The notes under the pieces were generated by a model. The model searched no databases and had not been told where the DNA came from. It saw only the letters and a list, made by a program, of their open reading frames with translations. Both the position numbers and the translations under genes were made by a program. Positions 1-8,660 of a stretch of 9,439 bases of DNA are shown in pieces. Source of the DNA: Bordetella parapertussis. Lineage in GTDB: Bacteria > Pseudomonadota > Gammaproteobacteria > Burkholderiales > SG8-39. Location: contig CAMDRY010000091.1 in assembly GCA_945906975.1 (NCBI GenBank), forward strand, positions 1-9,439, written 5' to 3'. Each line of letters starts with the position of its first letter. Positions within the stretch are counted from its first letter, which is position 1.

Positions 1-17
1 GGTGCCGGGGTGAAGCC

Positions 18-1748
18 GTGAAATTTGCCACCAGCCCGGTGCTCGAGCTGCGTCTGCCGACGTGGCGCGCGCGCCTGATGCTGGGCGTGTTTGTATTTTG
101 CTTCATCGGCCTTGGCGTGCGCGCCGTGTGGCTGCAGGGCATGAACAAGGACTTCCTGCAGCAAAAAGGCGAGTCGCGCTACAGTCGCATCATCGAGATC
201 AGCGCCAACCGCGGCAAGATCACCGACCGTAACGGCGAAATCCTCGCCATTTCGACACCGGTGAAATCGGTCTGGGCTATTCCAGAGGACGCGCAACCCT
301 CAAGCGCGCAGCTCACGCGACTTGCCGCGCTGCTGGAAATGCCGGCGCAGGAAATTCGCAAAAAACTCAATGCGACCGATCGCGACTTTGTCTATGTGAA
401 GCGCCAGCTGCCGCCTGAGACCGCCGACAAGGTGGCCGAGATGCAATTGCCGGGCTTTTTCCAAAAGCGCGAGTACCGCCGTTACTATCCGGGTGGCGAG
501 GCCATGGCGCATATGCTCGGCTTCACCGGCGTCGATGAGACCGGGCAGGAGGGGATCGAACTCGCCTTCCAACAGCAGCTCGCCGGCAAGGCCGGCAGCC
601 GCCGCGTCATCAAGGACAGGCGCGGCCAGATCGTCGAGGACATGGAGTCGATCAAGGCGGCGCAGGAGGGGCAGAACGTCACCCTCGCGCTGGATGCCAA
701 GATCCAGAGCATCGCTTTCACGCAACTTAAGGCGGCGATCGATCAGCACAAGGCCAAGGCCGGCGGCATTGTCGTGATGGACGCCAAGACCGGCGAGATC
801 CTGGCGCTGGCCAACCTGCCCACTTATAACCCGAACAACCGCACGCGCCTGAGCGGCGCGCAATTGCGCAATCGCGCCGTGACCGACAGCTTCGAGCCGG
901 GCTCCACGCTCAAGCCCTTTACCATCGCGCTCGCCCTTGACACGGGCAAGGTGCAGCCCGACACCATGATCCAGACCTCGCCGGGCACGCTGACCATTGG
1001 CACCGCCACCATCCACGACGCGCACGCAGAGGGCGCGCTGACGGTGGAGCAGGTGATCCAGAAATCGTCCAACGTCGGTGCGGCAAAAATCGCCCTGTCG
1101 ATGAGTGCCGAATCCATGGCCGGCCTGTTTGCCAATGCCGGTTTCGGCACGTCGCCGCGTTCGGGTTTTCCGGGGGAAGTCGGCGGCAAGGTGCGCCCTT
1201 ACAAGAGCTGGCGGCCGATCGAGCAGGCGACCATGTCATATGGGCACGGCATCGCGGTAAGCCTGCTGCAGCTGGCGCGTTCGTACTCGCTGTTTACGCG
1301 CGATGGCGAACTGCTGCCGCTGTCATTGACCCGCGTCGAGGGGCCGGTGATCGGCAAGTCGGTAATCTCAGCGCAGACCGCACGCCAGGTGCGCCATATG
1401 CTGGAGATGGCGGTAAGCCCGGGCGGTACGGCGCCTCGTGCACAAATCATGGGTTACCGCGTTGGCGGCAAGACCGGTACAGCGCACAAGCAGGAGAACG
1501 GCGGTTACGCCGCAAAAAAATATATATCTTCGTTTGTCGGCTTTGCGCCGGTGTCCGATCCGCGCCTGGTGATTGCGGTGATGATTGATGAGCCCTCCAA
1601 CGGGCAGCACTACGGCGGCCAGGTGGCCGCGCCGGTGTTCGCAAGCGTGATGACCGGGGCGTTGCGGCGCCTCGAAGTGCCGCCCGATGCACCGCTCAAG
1701 CCGATTGAACTTCCTGCCGATGGGCAGGAAGTGCAGGAAAGTATTTAG
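18..1748 (+). CDS. ftsI: Peptidoglycan D,D-transpeptidase FtsI (PBP3), septal class B penicillin-binding protein
   Basis: Cross-links septal peptidoglycan in the periplasm as partner of the glycan polymerase FtsW. The 576-residue product has a short cytoplasmic N-terminus, one membrane anchor at about residues 20-39, a PBP dimerisation region (from about residue 55, around GKITDRNGEILAIST) and a C-terminal transpeptidase domain. All three penicillin-binding motifs are visible: the catalytic STLK at S296-K299, SSN at 350-352 and KTGT at 485-488 within GGKTGTAHK. Length is normal for the family. The start is a GTG at 18. The frame stays open to the window edge, so a slightly earlier start cannot be excluded, but the N-terminus from here looks typical. 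The GTG overlaps a TGA at 19-21 in another frame, as expected if an upstream gene (probably ftsL) ends here. Family assignment is very secure; the exact start is less so. Confidence 0.97.
   Translation: MKFATSPVLELRLPTWRARLMLGVFVFCFIGLGVRAVWLQGMNKDFLQQKGESRYSRIIEISANRGKITDRNGEILAISTPVKSVWAIPEDAQPSSAQLTRLAALLEMPAQEIRKKLNATDRDFVYVKRQLPPETADKVAEMQLPGFFQKREYRRYYPGGEAMAHMLGFTGVDETGQEGIELAFQQQLAGKAGSRRVIKDRRGQIVEDMESIKAAQEGQNVTLALDAKIQSIAFTQLKAAIDQHKAKAGGIVVMDAKTGEILALANLPTYNPNNRTRLSGAQLRNRAVTDSFEPGSTLKPFTIALALDTGKVQPDTMIQTSPGTLTIGTATIHDAHAEGALTVEQVIQKSSNVGAAKIALSMSAESMAGLFANAGFGTSPRSGFPGEVGGKVRPYKSWRPIEQATMSYGHGIAVSLLQLARSYSLFTRDGELLPLSLTRVEGPVIGKSVISAQTARQVRHMLEMAVSPGGTAPRAQIMGYRVGGKTGTAHKQENGGYAAKKYISSFVGFAPVSDPRLVIAVMIDEPSNGQHYGGQVAAPVFASVMTGALRRLEVPPDAPLKPIELPADGQEVQESI
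1735..1740 (+). promoter_or_regulatory. Ribosome binding site of murE
   Basis: AGGAAA lies 9 nt before the GTG at 1750, inside the last codons of ftsI. It supports this GTG over the in-frame upstream ATGs, which would add about 10 to 21 residues translated from ftsI sequence. Confidence 0.6.
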
Positions 1749-1749
1749 T

Positions 1750-3279
1750 GTGGATAAGCGTATCCAGACCATTCTCGGCAGCTTGCGCACGCAAGGGGTG
1801 CGGGTGAGCGGTCTTGCCACCGACAGTCGCCAAATCGCCGCGGGCGAAGTGTTCCTGGCCTGGCCGGGGGCGAAGCTGGACGGGCGCGCGCATGTCGCCG
1901 AGGCGGTTTCGCGCGGTGCGGCGGCGGTGTTGTGGGAGCGCGACGGCTTTGAGTGGAACCCCGACTGGCGTGCACCCAATCTTGCGGTCGAGGGCCTGCG
2001 TGATCTCGCCGGCCCGCTGGCGCACGAGGTCTACGACCGTCCATCTGAAAAAATATGGACCATGGGTGTGACCGGAACCAATGGCAAGACCTCGTGCACG
2101 CAGTGGCTGGCGCACGCCAGCTCCGATTGCGGTGCGCGCACCGCGGTGATCGGCACGCTCGGTTTGGGCTTTCCCGGCGAAACGCTGGATGCCACCGTCA
2201 ACACCACGCCCGACCCGGTGCTGCTGCACAAGACGCTCGCCACGCTGCATGCCAAGGGCGCGCAGGGCGTGGCGATGGAGGTCTCCTCTATCGGTCTTGA
2301 TCAGGGCCGCGTCAATGGCGTGCATTTTGGCGTTGCGCTCTTTACCAACCTGTCGCGAGACCACCTCGACTATCACGGCGACATGGAACGCTATGCCGCG
2401 GCAAAACAAAAGCTCTTCACCATGCGCGGCCTGCGCCACGCCGTGCTCAATATGGACGACGTGCAGGGCGTGGGCATCGCGCGCCAGCTGTCGGGTGGCA
2501 GTGTCAATCGCGCCGGTTACAGCATCCACCCCGGTGTTGCCTCGCGCGCCGGCCTCGAATGCTGGATTGAGGCGCACGATATCGTGGTGACGCCGCGGGG
2601 TTTGGCCTTCAAGGTCAGGAGCAGTTGGGGGCCGGGCGAAGTGCGCAACCATGCGCTGCTCGGGCGCTTCAATGTGTCGAACCTCCTTGGCGTGCTGGGC
2701 ACCATGCTGGTCTCCGGCGTGCCATTTGATCGCGCGCTCGCGGCGCTCGGGCATATCGGACCTCCCCCCGGGCGCATGCAGCGCATCGGCGGCGGCGCGC
2801 TGCCGCTGGTGGTGGTCGACTACGCCCACAGCCCCGATGCGCTGGAGCAGGCGCTCGCCACCCTTGCGGATGTCGCGCATGAGGGCGGGGGCAGGTTGTG
2901 GTGCGTGTTCGGTTGCGGCGGTGGGCGCGACCGCGGCAAGCGCGCCATGATGGGCGCGGTCGCCTCGCGCAGCGCCGATCGCGTCGTTGTCACCAGCGAC
3001 AACCCGCGCGGCGAAGAGCCGGCGGCGATCATCGCCGATGTGCTCGCCGGTATGCACGCGGACTCCGCCCACTCTATTGTCACCGAGCCTGATCGCGCCC
3101 GCGCCATTGCGCTGGCAATCGGTGAGGCGGGCGTCGGCGATGTGGTGCTGCTGGCCGGCAAGGGGCACGAGGACTATCAGGAGATTGGCGGCAGGCGATT
3201 GGCTTTCTCCGATTTGGTCGCTGCGCAGGAATGCCTGCAGGCGGGCAAGGCGGCGATGCCGCCGCAGGGGGCGGCATGA
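1750..3279 (+). CDS. murE: UDP-MurNAc-L-Ala-D-Glu:meso-diaminopimelate ligase MurE
   Basis: Cytoplasmic ATP-dependent Mur ligase that adds the third amino acid to the peptidoglycan stem peptide. From the GTG start at 1750 it has 509 residues, normal for MurE. Visible motifs are the ATP-binding P-loop GVTGTNGKT (about 106-114), the central-domain stretch SRDHLDYHGDMERYAAAK (H205 nearby), which should hold the carbamylated lysine region, and DNPR at 417-420. In characterised MurE enzymes DNPR marks specificity for meso-diaminopimelate rather than lysine, so this cell wall is probably DAP type. The domain order is N-terminal UDP-substrate domain, central ATPase, C-terminal amino-acid-binding domain. 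It begins 1 nt after the ftsI stop and ends in a 4-nt ATGA overlap with murF, implying translational coupling on both sides. Confidence 0.96.
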   Translation: MDKRIQTILGSLRTQGVRVSGLATDSRQIAAGEVFLAWPGAKLDGRAHVAEAVSRGAAAVLWERDGFEWNPDWRAPNLAVEGLRDLAGPLAHEVYDRPSEKIWTMGVTGTNGKTSCTQWLAHASSDCGARTAVIGTLGLGFPGETLDATVNTTPDPVLLHKTLATLHAKGAQGVAMEVSSIGLDQGRVNGVHFGVALFTNLSRDHLDYHGDMERYAAAKQKLFTMRGLRHAVLNMDDVQGVGIARQLSGGSVNRAGYSIHPGVASRAGLECWIEAHDIVVTPRGLAFKVRSSWGPGEVRNHALLGRFNVSNLLGVLGTMLVSGVPFDRALAALGHIGPPPGRMQRIGGGALPLVVVDYAHSPDALEQALATLADVAHEGGGRLWCVFGCGGGRDRGKRAMMGAVASRSADRVVVTSDNPRGEEPAAIIADVLAGMHADSAHSIVTEPDRARAIALAIGEAGVGDVVLLAGKGHEDYQEIGGRRLAFSDLVAAQECLQAGKAAMPPQGAA

Positions 3280-4667
3280 TGTGCGCAAGCGAAGCAGCCT
3301 TGGCGCTTGGCGCCCGGCGCAGCGGCGCTGATGTTCGTTTTTCCGCGGTCTCGACCGACACGCGTACGGTGCCCGCCGGGGCGTTGTTCGTCGCTTTGCG
3401 CGGCGACAATTTTGACGGCCACGAATTTCTCGGCGCGGCCAAATCGCGCGGTGCCGTCGCCGCGATGGTGGACGGGCGCGCGGCCGGTGCGGCGCAAAGC
3501 GCCGGCCTGCCCTGCATCGTTGTCGATGACACAAGGGAGGGGCTCGGCCGTCTTGCCGCTCACTGGCGCGGCCGCTTCGACATACCGCTTGTCGCCATTA
3601 CCGGTTCAAACGGCAAGACCACGGTGAAGGAGATGATCGCCGCGATTCTGCGCGAGCATTGGGGCGCCGAACACACGCTCGCCACCGAGGGCAATCTCAA
3701 TAACGACATCGGGCTGCCGCTGACCTTGCTGCGCCTGCGCGCCAATCATCGCGTGGCGGCGATAGAGATCGGTATGAACCACCCGGGCGAAACCGCCGCG
3801 CTCGCCGCCATCGCGCAGCCGACAGTGGGCCTGGTGAACAACGCCCAGCGCGAGCATCAGGAATTCATGAAGTCGGTGGCCGAGGTTGCCGCCGAGCATG
3901 GCGATCTTTTCAAGGCGCTGCCGCAGGCGGGCACGGCGGTGATCAATGCCGACGACGACTACGCGGCATTCTGGCGCAAGCTGGCCGTGGCGGACGGCGC
4001 GGCGCGAGCGGTGCGCGATTTTGGTATCGACAAGCCAGCGGCGGTGAGCGGGCGCTACGAACTCAGTGACTTTGGCAGCGAGATCGATCTTTCGTCCCCC
4101 GAGGGTACGGTGCGCTTCAGCCTGCAGGTGGCGGGTGTGCACAACGTGCGCAACGCCGTGGCTGCGGCGGCCGCCGCGACGGCCGCGGGCGCGAGCCTTG
4201 AGGCGGTGGCGCGCGGCCTGTCGGCTTTCGCCGCGGTCAAGGGGCGGATGCAGAAAAAAACCGGATGCGATGGCATTGTGGTCATCGACGACAGCTACAA
4301 CGCCAACCCTGATTCTGTTCGTGCCGCCATCGACGTGCTGGCGCGCTTTGCCGGACGCCGTGTGCTGGTGCTGGGCGATATGGGCGAGGTCGGCGACAAG
4401 GGCGGGGAATATCACGCCGAGGCCGGGAGCTACGCCAGAGAGTGCGGCATAGACCGCCTGCTGCTCTTGGGTGAAATGACGGCCGCCACAGCGGCGGCTT
4501 TCGGCAAGGACGCCGCGCACTTTGCGGATATTGGCGCGCTGCTTGGCGCGGTGCAAACCGAGCGCGCGGCCAGGCCGGCGTTTCTGGTCAAGGGCTCGCG
4601 TTTCATGAAAATGGAGCGCGTGGTTGCGGCGCTCATGGATGAGGCCAATATGAAAGAGGGTCGCTGA
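3276..4667 (+). CDS. murF: UDP-MurNAc-tripeptide:D-alanyl-D-alanine ligase MurF
   Basis: Cytoplasmic Mur ligase that adds D-Ala-D-Ala, completing the UDP-MurNAc-pentapeptide. The 463-residue product has the P-loop GSNGKTT at 110-116, the conserved DDSYNANP at 338-345 and a C-terminal [14 protein letters not shown] motif typical of MurF. The ATG at 3276 overlaps the murE TGA by 4 nt and has AGGGG at 3266-3270 as a ribosome binding site. An in-frame upstream ATG at 3231 would only add residues read from inside murE and is rejected. A second ATG directly follows the first (MM start), so initiation may use either. It ends 1 nt before mraY. The Ala-rich run around residues 290-305 is a local composition feature and nothing appears broken. 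Confidence 0.96.
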   Translation: MMCASEAALALGARRSGADVRFSAVSTDTRTVPAGALFVALRGDNFDGHEFLGAAKSRGAVAAMVDGRAAGAAQSAGLPCIVVDDTREGLGRLAAHWRGRFDIPLVAITGSNGKTTVKEMIAAILREHWGAEHTLATEGNLNNDIGLPLTLLRLRANHRVAAIEIGMNHPGETAALAAIAQPTVGLVNNAQREHQEFMKSVAEVAAEHGDLFKALPQAGTAVINADDDYAAFWRKLAVADGAARAVRDFGIDKPAAVSGRYELSDFGSEIDLSSPEGTVRFSLQVAGVHNVRNAVAAAAAATAAGASLEAVARGLSAFAAVKGRMQKKTGCDGIVVIDDSYNANPDSVRAAIDVLARFAGRRVLVLGDMGEVGDKGGEYHAEAGSYARECGIDRLLLLGEMTAATAAAFGKDAAHFADIGALLGAVQTERAARPAFLVKGSRFMKMERVVAALMDEANMKEGR

Positions 4668-4668
4668 C

Positions 4669-5823
4669 ATGTTGCTTGATCTGGCGCAGTGGCTGTCACA
4701 GGATTACCGCGCGTTCAGCGTGTTTAACTACATCACGTTGCGCGCGGTGCTCGCCTGCCTCACGGCGCTGGCGATATCGTTGCTGACCGGTCCGCTGGTT
4801 ATCCGCAAGCTCACCGCCTACAAGATAGGCCAGTCGGTGCGCGATGACGGTCCAAAATCGCACCTCACCAAGGCGGGCACGCCGACCATGGGCGGCGCGC
4901 TGGTGCTGATCTCGATGCTGATCGCAACGCTGCTGTGGTCCGACCTTGGCAATCGCTTTGTCTGGGCGGTGCTGGCGGTGACCTTCGGTTTTGGCGCCAT
5001 CGGCTGGGTCGATGACTATCGCAAGGTGGTGCACCGCAACCCGAAGGGCTTGTCGGCGCGCTCGAAATTTTTCTGGCAATCGCTGATCGGCCTCGCCGCC
5101 GCGGTCTATCTCGCTTTCGCCGTGCCGGCGCCCTCGAACGCCAAGCTGATCGAACTGTTCATGCAGTGGGTGCAAAGCGGCTTGCAGATGGACCTGCCGA
5201 ACAAGGCCGACCTGATCGTGCCCTTCTTCAAGAATATCGCCTATCCGCTGGGTGTGTTCGGGTTCATCACGCTGAGCTTTTTTGTCATCGTCGGTACGTC
5301 CAATGCGGTCAACCTGACCGACGGCCTCGACGGCCTTGCCATCATGCCCACTGTCATGGTCGGCAGCGCGCTGGGAATATTTGCCTACGTCGTGGGTAAC
5401 AGCGTGTACGCCAAGTATCTGCTGTTTCCCTACATTCCGGGCGCCGGCGAGCTGACGGTGTTCTGTGCCGCGCTGGCCGGGGCCGGGCTGGGCTTTCTTT
5501 GGTTCAACGCCTACCCGGCCGAGGTGTTCATGGGCGACGTGGGCGCACTGTCCATAGGCGCCGCGCTGGGCACCGTGGCCATCATCACGCGCCAGGAAAT
5601 CGTGCTGTTCATTATGGGCGGCGTGTTTGTCGCCGAAACGCTGTCGGTGATGTTGCAGGTCATGTATTTCAAGGCCACCGGCGGCAAGCGTATTTTCAGG
5701 ATGGCGCCCTTGCACCATCACTACGAGCTGGGCGGGTGGAAAGAATCCCAGGTGGTCATCCGGTTCTGGATCATCACCATGATGTTCGTGTTGTTTGGTT
5801 TGTCGACGCTGAAACTCAGATGA
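4669..5823 (+). CDS. mraY: Phospho-MurNAc-pentapeptide translocase MraY
   Basis: Integral membrane enzyme that transfers phospho-MurNAc-pentapeptide from UDP to undecaprenyl phosphate, making lipid I. The 384-residue product is hydrophobic along most of its length, consistent with the roughly ten membrane segments of the family. Signature residues are the DD pair at 115-116 in [15 protein letters not shown] at 215-222, the cytoplasmic [10 protein letters not shown] with D290, and the HHH loop at 349-351. It is longer than the 360-residue E. coli protein because of an extra loop around residues 160-190, as I recall for betaproteobacterial MraY. GAAAGAGGG at 4652-4660 serves as ribosome binding site. 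The last ~23 codons and the stop are repeated 158 bp downstream. This copy ends [19 protein letters not shown], whereas the downstream copy has L in place of the first F after MM. The gene itself looks complete. Confidence 0.97.
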   Translation: MLLDLAQWLSQDYRAFSVFNYITLRAVLACLTALAISLLTGPLVIRKLTAYKIGQSVRDDGPKSHLTKAGTPTMGGALVLISMLIATLLWSDLGNRFVWAVLAVTFGFGAIGWVDDYRKVVHRNPKGLSARSKFFWQSLIGLAAAVYLAFAVPAPSNAKLIELFMQWVQSGLQMDLPNKADLIVPFFKNIAYPLGVFGFITLSFFVIVGTSNAVNLTDGLDGLAIMPTVMVGSALGIFAYVVGNSVYAKYLLFPYIPGAGELTVFCAALAGAGLGFLWFNAYPAEVFMGDVGALSIGAALGTVAIITRQEIVLFIMGGVFVAETLSVMLQVMYFKATGGKRIFRMAPLHHHYELGGWKESQVVIRFWIITMMFVLFGLSTLKLR

Positions 5824-5829
5824 GCGCCA
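5757..5829 (+). repeat. Direct repeat, copy 1: mraY 3' end plus first murD-like codons
   Basis: This segment recurs at 5915-5987, offset exactly 158 bp with no gap. Hand alignment gives 66 of 73 identical bases. The core 5764-5829 matches 61 of 66, with mismatches at 5785, 5787, 5791, 5808 and 5809. It covers the last MraY membrane segment, the stop, and the ATGAGCGCCA that also begins murD. Similarity stops sharply after 5829. Confidence 0.95.
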
Positions 5830-5981
5830 TGCGAAAGAACCGGATGATGGATGGGATGGGGGAGACTTACATTCGCGCTTGGGGCGCGAATGTTATGGCG
5901 ACACCAATCTCTTCCATCTGCTTCTGGATCATCACCATGATGCTGGTGCTGTTTGGTTTGTCGACCTTGAAACTCAGATGA
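5820..5981 (+). CDS. Hypothetical 53-residue ORF ending in a copy of the MraY C-terminal membrane segment
   Basis: Not a gene I recognise. It opens with an ATG overlapping the mraY stop (ATGA, 5820-5823) and closes with a TGA overlapping the murD start (ATGA, 5978-5981), so it sits exactly where a translationally coupled gene would. Residues 1-3 (MSA) equal the MurD start. Residues 4-31 are unique, basic near the front (MRKNR) and methionine-rich. Residues 32-53 are the MraY tail with one conservative F-to-L change within the core, then [10 protein letters not shown]. That would give a single hydrophobic C-terminal segment from about F35 to L50. There is no clear ribosome binding site of its own, so translation would depend on coupling to mraY. 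It may be a real small membrane protein, a bridge that keeps coupling to murD intact, or a chance open frame created by the duplication. I consider the last two at least as likely. Confidence 0.4.
   Translation: MSAMRKNRMMDGMGETYIRAWGANVMATPISSICFWIITMMLVLFGLSTLKLR
5846..5918. repeat. Nested inverted repeat (long hairpin) between the two mraY-tail copies
   Basis: A perfect 10-bp inverted repeat, ACATTCGCGC at 5869-5878 and GCGCGAATGT at 5884-5893, encloses a 5-nt loop TTGGG. Around it, arms 5846-5862 and 5902-5918 pair at 13 Watson-Crick plus 1 G-U positions of 17. Both pairings share nearly the same centre, so the segment could fold as one long hairpin with an internal loop. No T-run follows the stem, so it does not look like a rho-independent terminator. 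The 85 bp between the copies (5830-5914) is about 54% GC by hand count, lower than the genes around it appear. Confidence 0.75.
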
Positions 5982-5987
5982 GCGCCA
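5915..5987 (+). repeat. Direct repeat, copy 2: mraY-tail-like sequence leading into murD
   Basis: Second copy of the 73-bp repeat (partner 5757-5829). It supplies the C-terminus of the 53-residue ORF and the ATGA at which murD starts. It lies in a different frame from mraY (offset 158 is not a multiple of 3) but is read in the MraY phase by the small ORF that starts at 5820. Its left end runs into the outer arm of the hairpin by a few bases. Confidence 0.95.
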
Positions 5988-7444
5988 CAGGACAACTGCA
6001 GCTTGCCGGCAAAAACGCGCTCGTGCTCGGGCTCGGGGAGACCGGTTTTTCAATGGCCAAATGGCTGTCCCGCTGCGGCGCCAGCGTTCGCGTCGCCGAC
6101 AGCCGCGCCGCGCCGCCCAACGCCGCGGCGCTGGCGCGTGAGCTGCCCGGCGCGGCCTTGCACGCGGGCGGCTGGCAAGAGTCGAGCTTCAGCGGCGTCG
6201 ATATGATTGCCATCAGCCCGGGCATCGCAGTTTCGGCGCCGCTGGTGCGCCGGGCCGCCGCGCGCGGTGTGCCGGTGGTGGGCGACATCGAGTTGTTCGC
6301 CCATGCCATTCGCGATGCCGCGCTGTGGTCGCGTCCTCCGTCCGTATTCAAGCCGCCCAAGGTGCTGGCGGTGACAGGAACCAACGGCAAGACGACGGTT
6401 ACCGCGCTGGCCGGCGCGATGTGCCACCGTGCCGGCACCGCCTGCGAGGTGGCCGGTAACATCGGCCCGGCGGCGCTCGATGCCCTGATGGCCTGCCTCG
6501 ATGCCAAACGCATGCCCGAATTGTGGGTGCTCGAGTTGTCGAGCTTCCAGCTTGAAACCACAGCCAGTCTTGCCGCCGCTGCGGCGACTGTGCTCAATCT
6601 GTCTGAAGACCACCTTGACCGCCACGACGGCATGGCTGGCTACGCCGCCGCCAAGGCGCGCATCTTCGAGGGCGAGGGTGTGCAGGTGCTCAATCGCGGC
6701 GATGCGCGCGTGATGGCGATGGCGCGCCAGGGTCGCCGTCAATTCACCTTTGGTCTCGACGCGCCGCGCGGGCTCGATGACTTCGGTCTGCTCGAGCACG
6801 GCGGCCAGCCCTGCCTCGCGCAGGGCGGCACGCCGCTGATTCCACTCGCCGATATGACGCTGTCCGGTCTGCATAACGCGGCCAACGCGCTGGCCGCGCT
6901 GGCCTTGTGCCGCGCCATTGAACTGCCCTACACGCCGCTGCTCGCGGCGATCGAGGCGTTCAAGGGCCTGCCGCACCGTGTCGAGCGCGTGGCTGAATGC
7001 GACGGTGTTGTGTTTTACGACGACTCAAAAGGCACTAATGTCGGCGCGACCGTGGCTGCGCTTGCCGGTCTGGCCGGCGCATCGGCTGTGGCGGGCAAAG
7101 GCAAAGGGCGGCACGCCAAGCTGGTACTGATCGCCGGTGGCGAGGGCAAGGGGCAGGATTTTGCGCCGCTGCGCGCGGCGGTTGCGCAAAGCGCCCGCAG
7201 CGTGGTGCTGATCGGTCGCGATGCCGTCCTGATTGAAAAGGCCGTCGCCGCCAGCGGTGTGCCGGTGCTGTACGCAGCAGACATGGAGGAGGCGGTGGAA
7301 ACGGCCTTCCGTATTGCGAGGAAAGGCGACGCCGTGCTGCTGTCGCCGGCCTGCGCCAGTTTTGACATGTTCGACAATTACAAGCACCGCGGCGAAGTGT
7401 TTGCCGCCGCGGCGCGCAGGATGGCCCATGTTCAGCCGCAGTAA
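5978..7444 (+). CDS. murD: UDP-MurNAc-L-alanine:D-glutamate ligase MurD
   Basis: Cytoplasmic Mur ligase that adds D-Glu to UDP-MurNAc-L-Ala, the second stem-peptide residue. The 488-residue product begins [20 protein letters not shown]. It shows an N-terminal Rossmann-like GLGETGFS stretch, the P-loop GTNGKTT at 134-140, [11 protein letters not shown] and YAAAKARIF in the central domain, DDSKGTN at 348-354, and the characteristic [14 protein letters not shown] near the C-terminus. It is somewhat longer than the ~440 residues of E. coli MurD. I choose the ATG at 5978, which overlaps the preceding TGA. An in-frame TTG at 5879 would add 33 residues read from the hairpin and from the mraY-tail copy in the wrong phase, so it is rejected. 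There is no strong ribosome binding site, so coupling from the upstream frame is likely. It ends inside ftsW with a 17-nt overlap. Confidence 0.95.
   Translation: MSATGQLQLAGKNALVLGLGETGFSMAKWLSRCGASVRVADSRAAPPNAAALARELPGAALHAGGWQESSFSGVDMIAISPGIAVSAPLVRRAAARGVPVVGDIELFAHAIRDAALWSRPPSVFKPPKVLAVTGTNGKTTVTALAGAMCHRAGTACEVAGNIGPAALDALMACLDAKRMPELWVLELSSFQLETTASLAAAAATVLNLSEDHLDRHDGMAGYAAAKARIFEGEGVQVLNRGDARVMAMARQGRRQFTFGLDAPRGLDDFGLLEHGGQPCLAQGGTPLIPLADMTLSGLHNAANALAALALCRAIELPYTPLLAAIEAFKGLPHRVERVAECDGVVFYDDSKGTNVGATVAALAGLAGASAVAGKGKGRHAKLVLIAGGEGKGQDFAPLRAAVAQSARSVVLIGRDAVLIEKAVAASGVPVLYAADMEEAVETAFRIARKGDAVLLSPACASFDMFDNYKHRGEVFAAAARRMAHVQPQ
7418..7421 (+). promoter_or_regulatory. Ribosome binding site of ftsW
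   Basis: AGGA ends 6 nt before the ATG at 7428, inside the end of murD. It favours that start over the in-frame ATG at 7461, which has no comparable upstream motif. Confidence 0.5.
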
Positions 7445-8660
7445 CGCCAACACCCGCCCCATGGACACGCCGCGCGCCTGGCACGGCGGCATTCTGGGCA
7501 CCCACAGCAGTCATGGCGGCGGCCGCGCCACGGTCGCCGAATACGACGCGACCACGGTATGGACGGCCATGAGCCTGCTGATTATGGGTCTGGTGATGGT
7601 GTACTCGGCCTCCATCGCCACCGCAGAGGCGAGCCGTTTTACCGGCTTTCAACCCACTTACTATCTGGTGCGCCACGCGCTGTTTCTCGCCTTCAGCCTG
7701 ACCGCCGCCATGCTCGCGTTTCAAGTGCCGATGCGCGCATGGCAGCAAATGGCACCGTGGTTATTCGTCGCCGGCGGCGTGTTGCTGGTGCTGGTGCTGA
7801 TGCCGCACGTCGGGCGGGAGGTCAACGGCGCCAAGCGCTGGATATCGCTGTCTGTCATCACGCTGCAGCCCTCGGAGTTCATGAAACTGGCCGCGGTGAT
7901 TTATGCCGCCGATTACACCGTCAGGAAGTCGGCTCTGATGCACAGCTTCAAGAAGGGCCTGCTGCCCATGCTGTCGGTGATGCTCGTGGTGGGCTGGTTG
8001 CTGCTGCGCGAGCCGGACTTCGGCGCGTTTGTGGTGATCACCTGCATCGCCATGGGCATCCTGTTTCTGGGCGGCATGAACGCGCGCTGGTTTGCCGGCC
8101 TCATCGTGCTGCTGGGGGTCGGATTTGCCCTGCTGGTGATGACCTCGCCATACCGTATGCAGCGCATTTTCGGATTCATGGACCCGTGGGCCGATGCCTA
8201 CGGCAAGGGCTACCAGTTGTCGCACGCGCTGATCGCCTTCGGGCGAGGCGAATGGTTCGGCGTGGGCCTTGGCGCGAGCGTGGAAAAACTGTTTTACCTG
8301 CCCGAAGCGCACACCGACTTTCTGCTTGCAGTGATCGCCGAGGAACTGGGGCTTGCCGGCGTGCTCGTTGTTCTGATGCTCTTCTCCTGGCTGCTGCTGC
8401 GCGCCTTTGCCATCGGCCGCCAGGCGGTGGCGCTGGAACGGCCGTTCTCGGCACTGGTGGCGCAGGGCATCGCGCTGTGGTTGGGCGTGCAAACGCTGAT
8501 CAACATGGGCGTGAACATGGGCGTGCTACCGACCAAGGGCCTGACGCTGCCACTGATGAGCTTTGGCGGCAGCGGCATTCTCGCCAACTGCCTCGCGCTC
8601 GCCATCCTGATGCGCATCGACTATGAGAACCGCGCCATGATGCGCGGCCAGCCGGCATGA
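7428..8660 (+). CDS. ftsW: Septal peptidoglycan glycosyltransferase FtsW (SEDS family)
   Basis: Polytopic inner-membrane SEDS protein that polymerises lipid II into glycan at the division site, acting with FtsI. From the ATG at 7428 it has 410 residues: a hydrophilic N-terminus of about 45 residues, then a series of membrane segments beginning near [17 protein letters not shown]. Conserved features are KRWI and [10 protein letters not shown], the loop [17 protein letters not shown] with the presumed catalytic aspartate D297, and the C-terminal family signature ending SFGGSGI. Length is normal for FtsW. The sequence fits FtsW better than RodA because of the cluster context. The start overlaps murD by 17 nt; a start at ATG 7461 would shorten the N-terminus by 11 residues without affecting the core. 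The stop carries an ATGA, as at other junctions here, but murG does not start there. Confidence 0.95.
   Translation: MFSRSNANTRPMDTPRAWHGGILGTHSSHGGGRATVAEYDATTVWTAMSLLIMGLVMVYSASIATAEASRFTGFQPTYYLVRHALFLAFSLTAAMLAFQVPMRAWQQMAPWLFVAGGVLLVLVLMPHVGREVNGAKRWISLSVITLQPSEFMKLAAVIYAADYTVRKSALMHSFKKGLLPMLSVMLVVGWLLLREPDFGAFVVITCIAMGILFLGGMNARWFAGLIVLLGVGFALLVMTSPYRMQRIFGFMDPWADAYGKGYQLSHALIAFGRGEWFGVGLGASVEKLFYLPEAHTDFLLAVIAEELGLAGVLVVLMLFSWLLLRAFAIGRQAVALERPFSALVAQGIALWLGVQTLINMGVNMGVLPTKGLTLPLMSFGGSGILANCLALAILMRIDYENRAMMRGQPA

Noticed and set aside
1..21. Tail of the preceding gene, probably ftsL
   Set aside because: Two frames offer stops (TGA at 11-13 and at 19-21), and only a few codons are visible, so neither the frame nor the gene can be supported from this window.
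1514..1520. Seven-A run in ftsI placed as A AAA AAA, a possible -1 slippery site, followed by AT-rich codons
   Set aside because: A -1 shift would only truncate FtsI about 22 codons after it, I see no obvious stimulatory structure, and Lys-Lys codons explain the run. A second seven-A run in murF (4254-4260) is in a different phase.
1696..3534. 612-codon open frame on the minus strand opposite murE and murF
   Set aside because: GC-rich genes often leave the opposite strand open. The translation is rich in Arg, His and Ala with no recognisable domain, and the + strand genes are certain. Similar minus-strand frames at 3606-4670, 4696-5721 and 8500-9423 are rejected for the same reason.
5869..5900. 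Rho-independent terminator between mraY and murD
   Set aside because: The stem is strong but is followed by TATGGCG rather than a T-run, and termination here would cut off essential downstream genes.
5879..5977. N-terminal extension of MurD from a TTG at 5879
   Set aside because: The extra 33 residues are a wrong-phase reading of the hairpin and mraY-tail copy. MurD similarity begins after the ATG at 5978.
7559..8626. 355-codon + strand frame inside ftsW in another phase
   Set aside because: It is an out-of-frame reading of ftsW, which has all SEDS motifs in its own frame; the alternative product has arginine- and glycine-rich, non-family composition.
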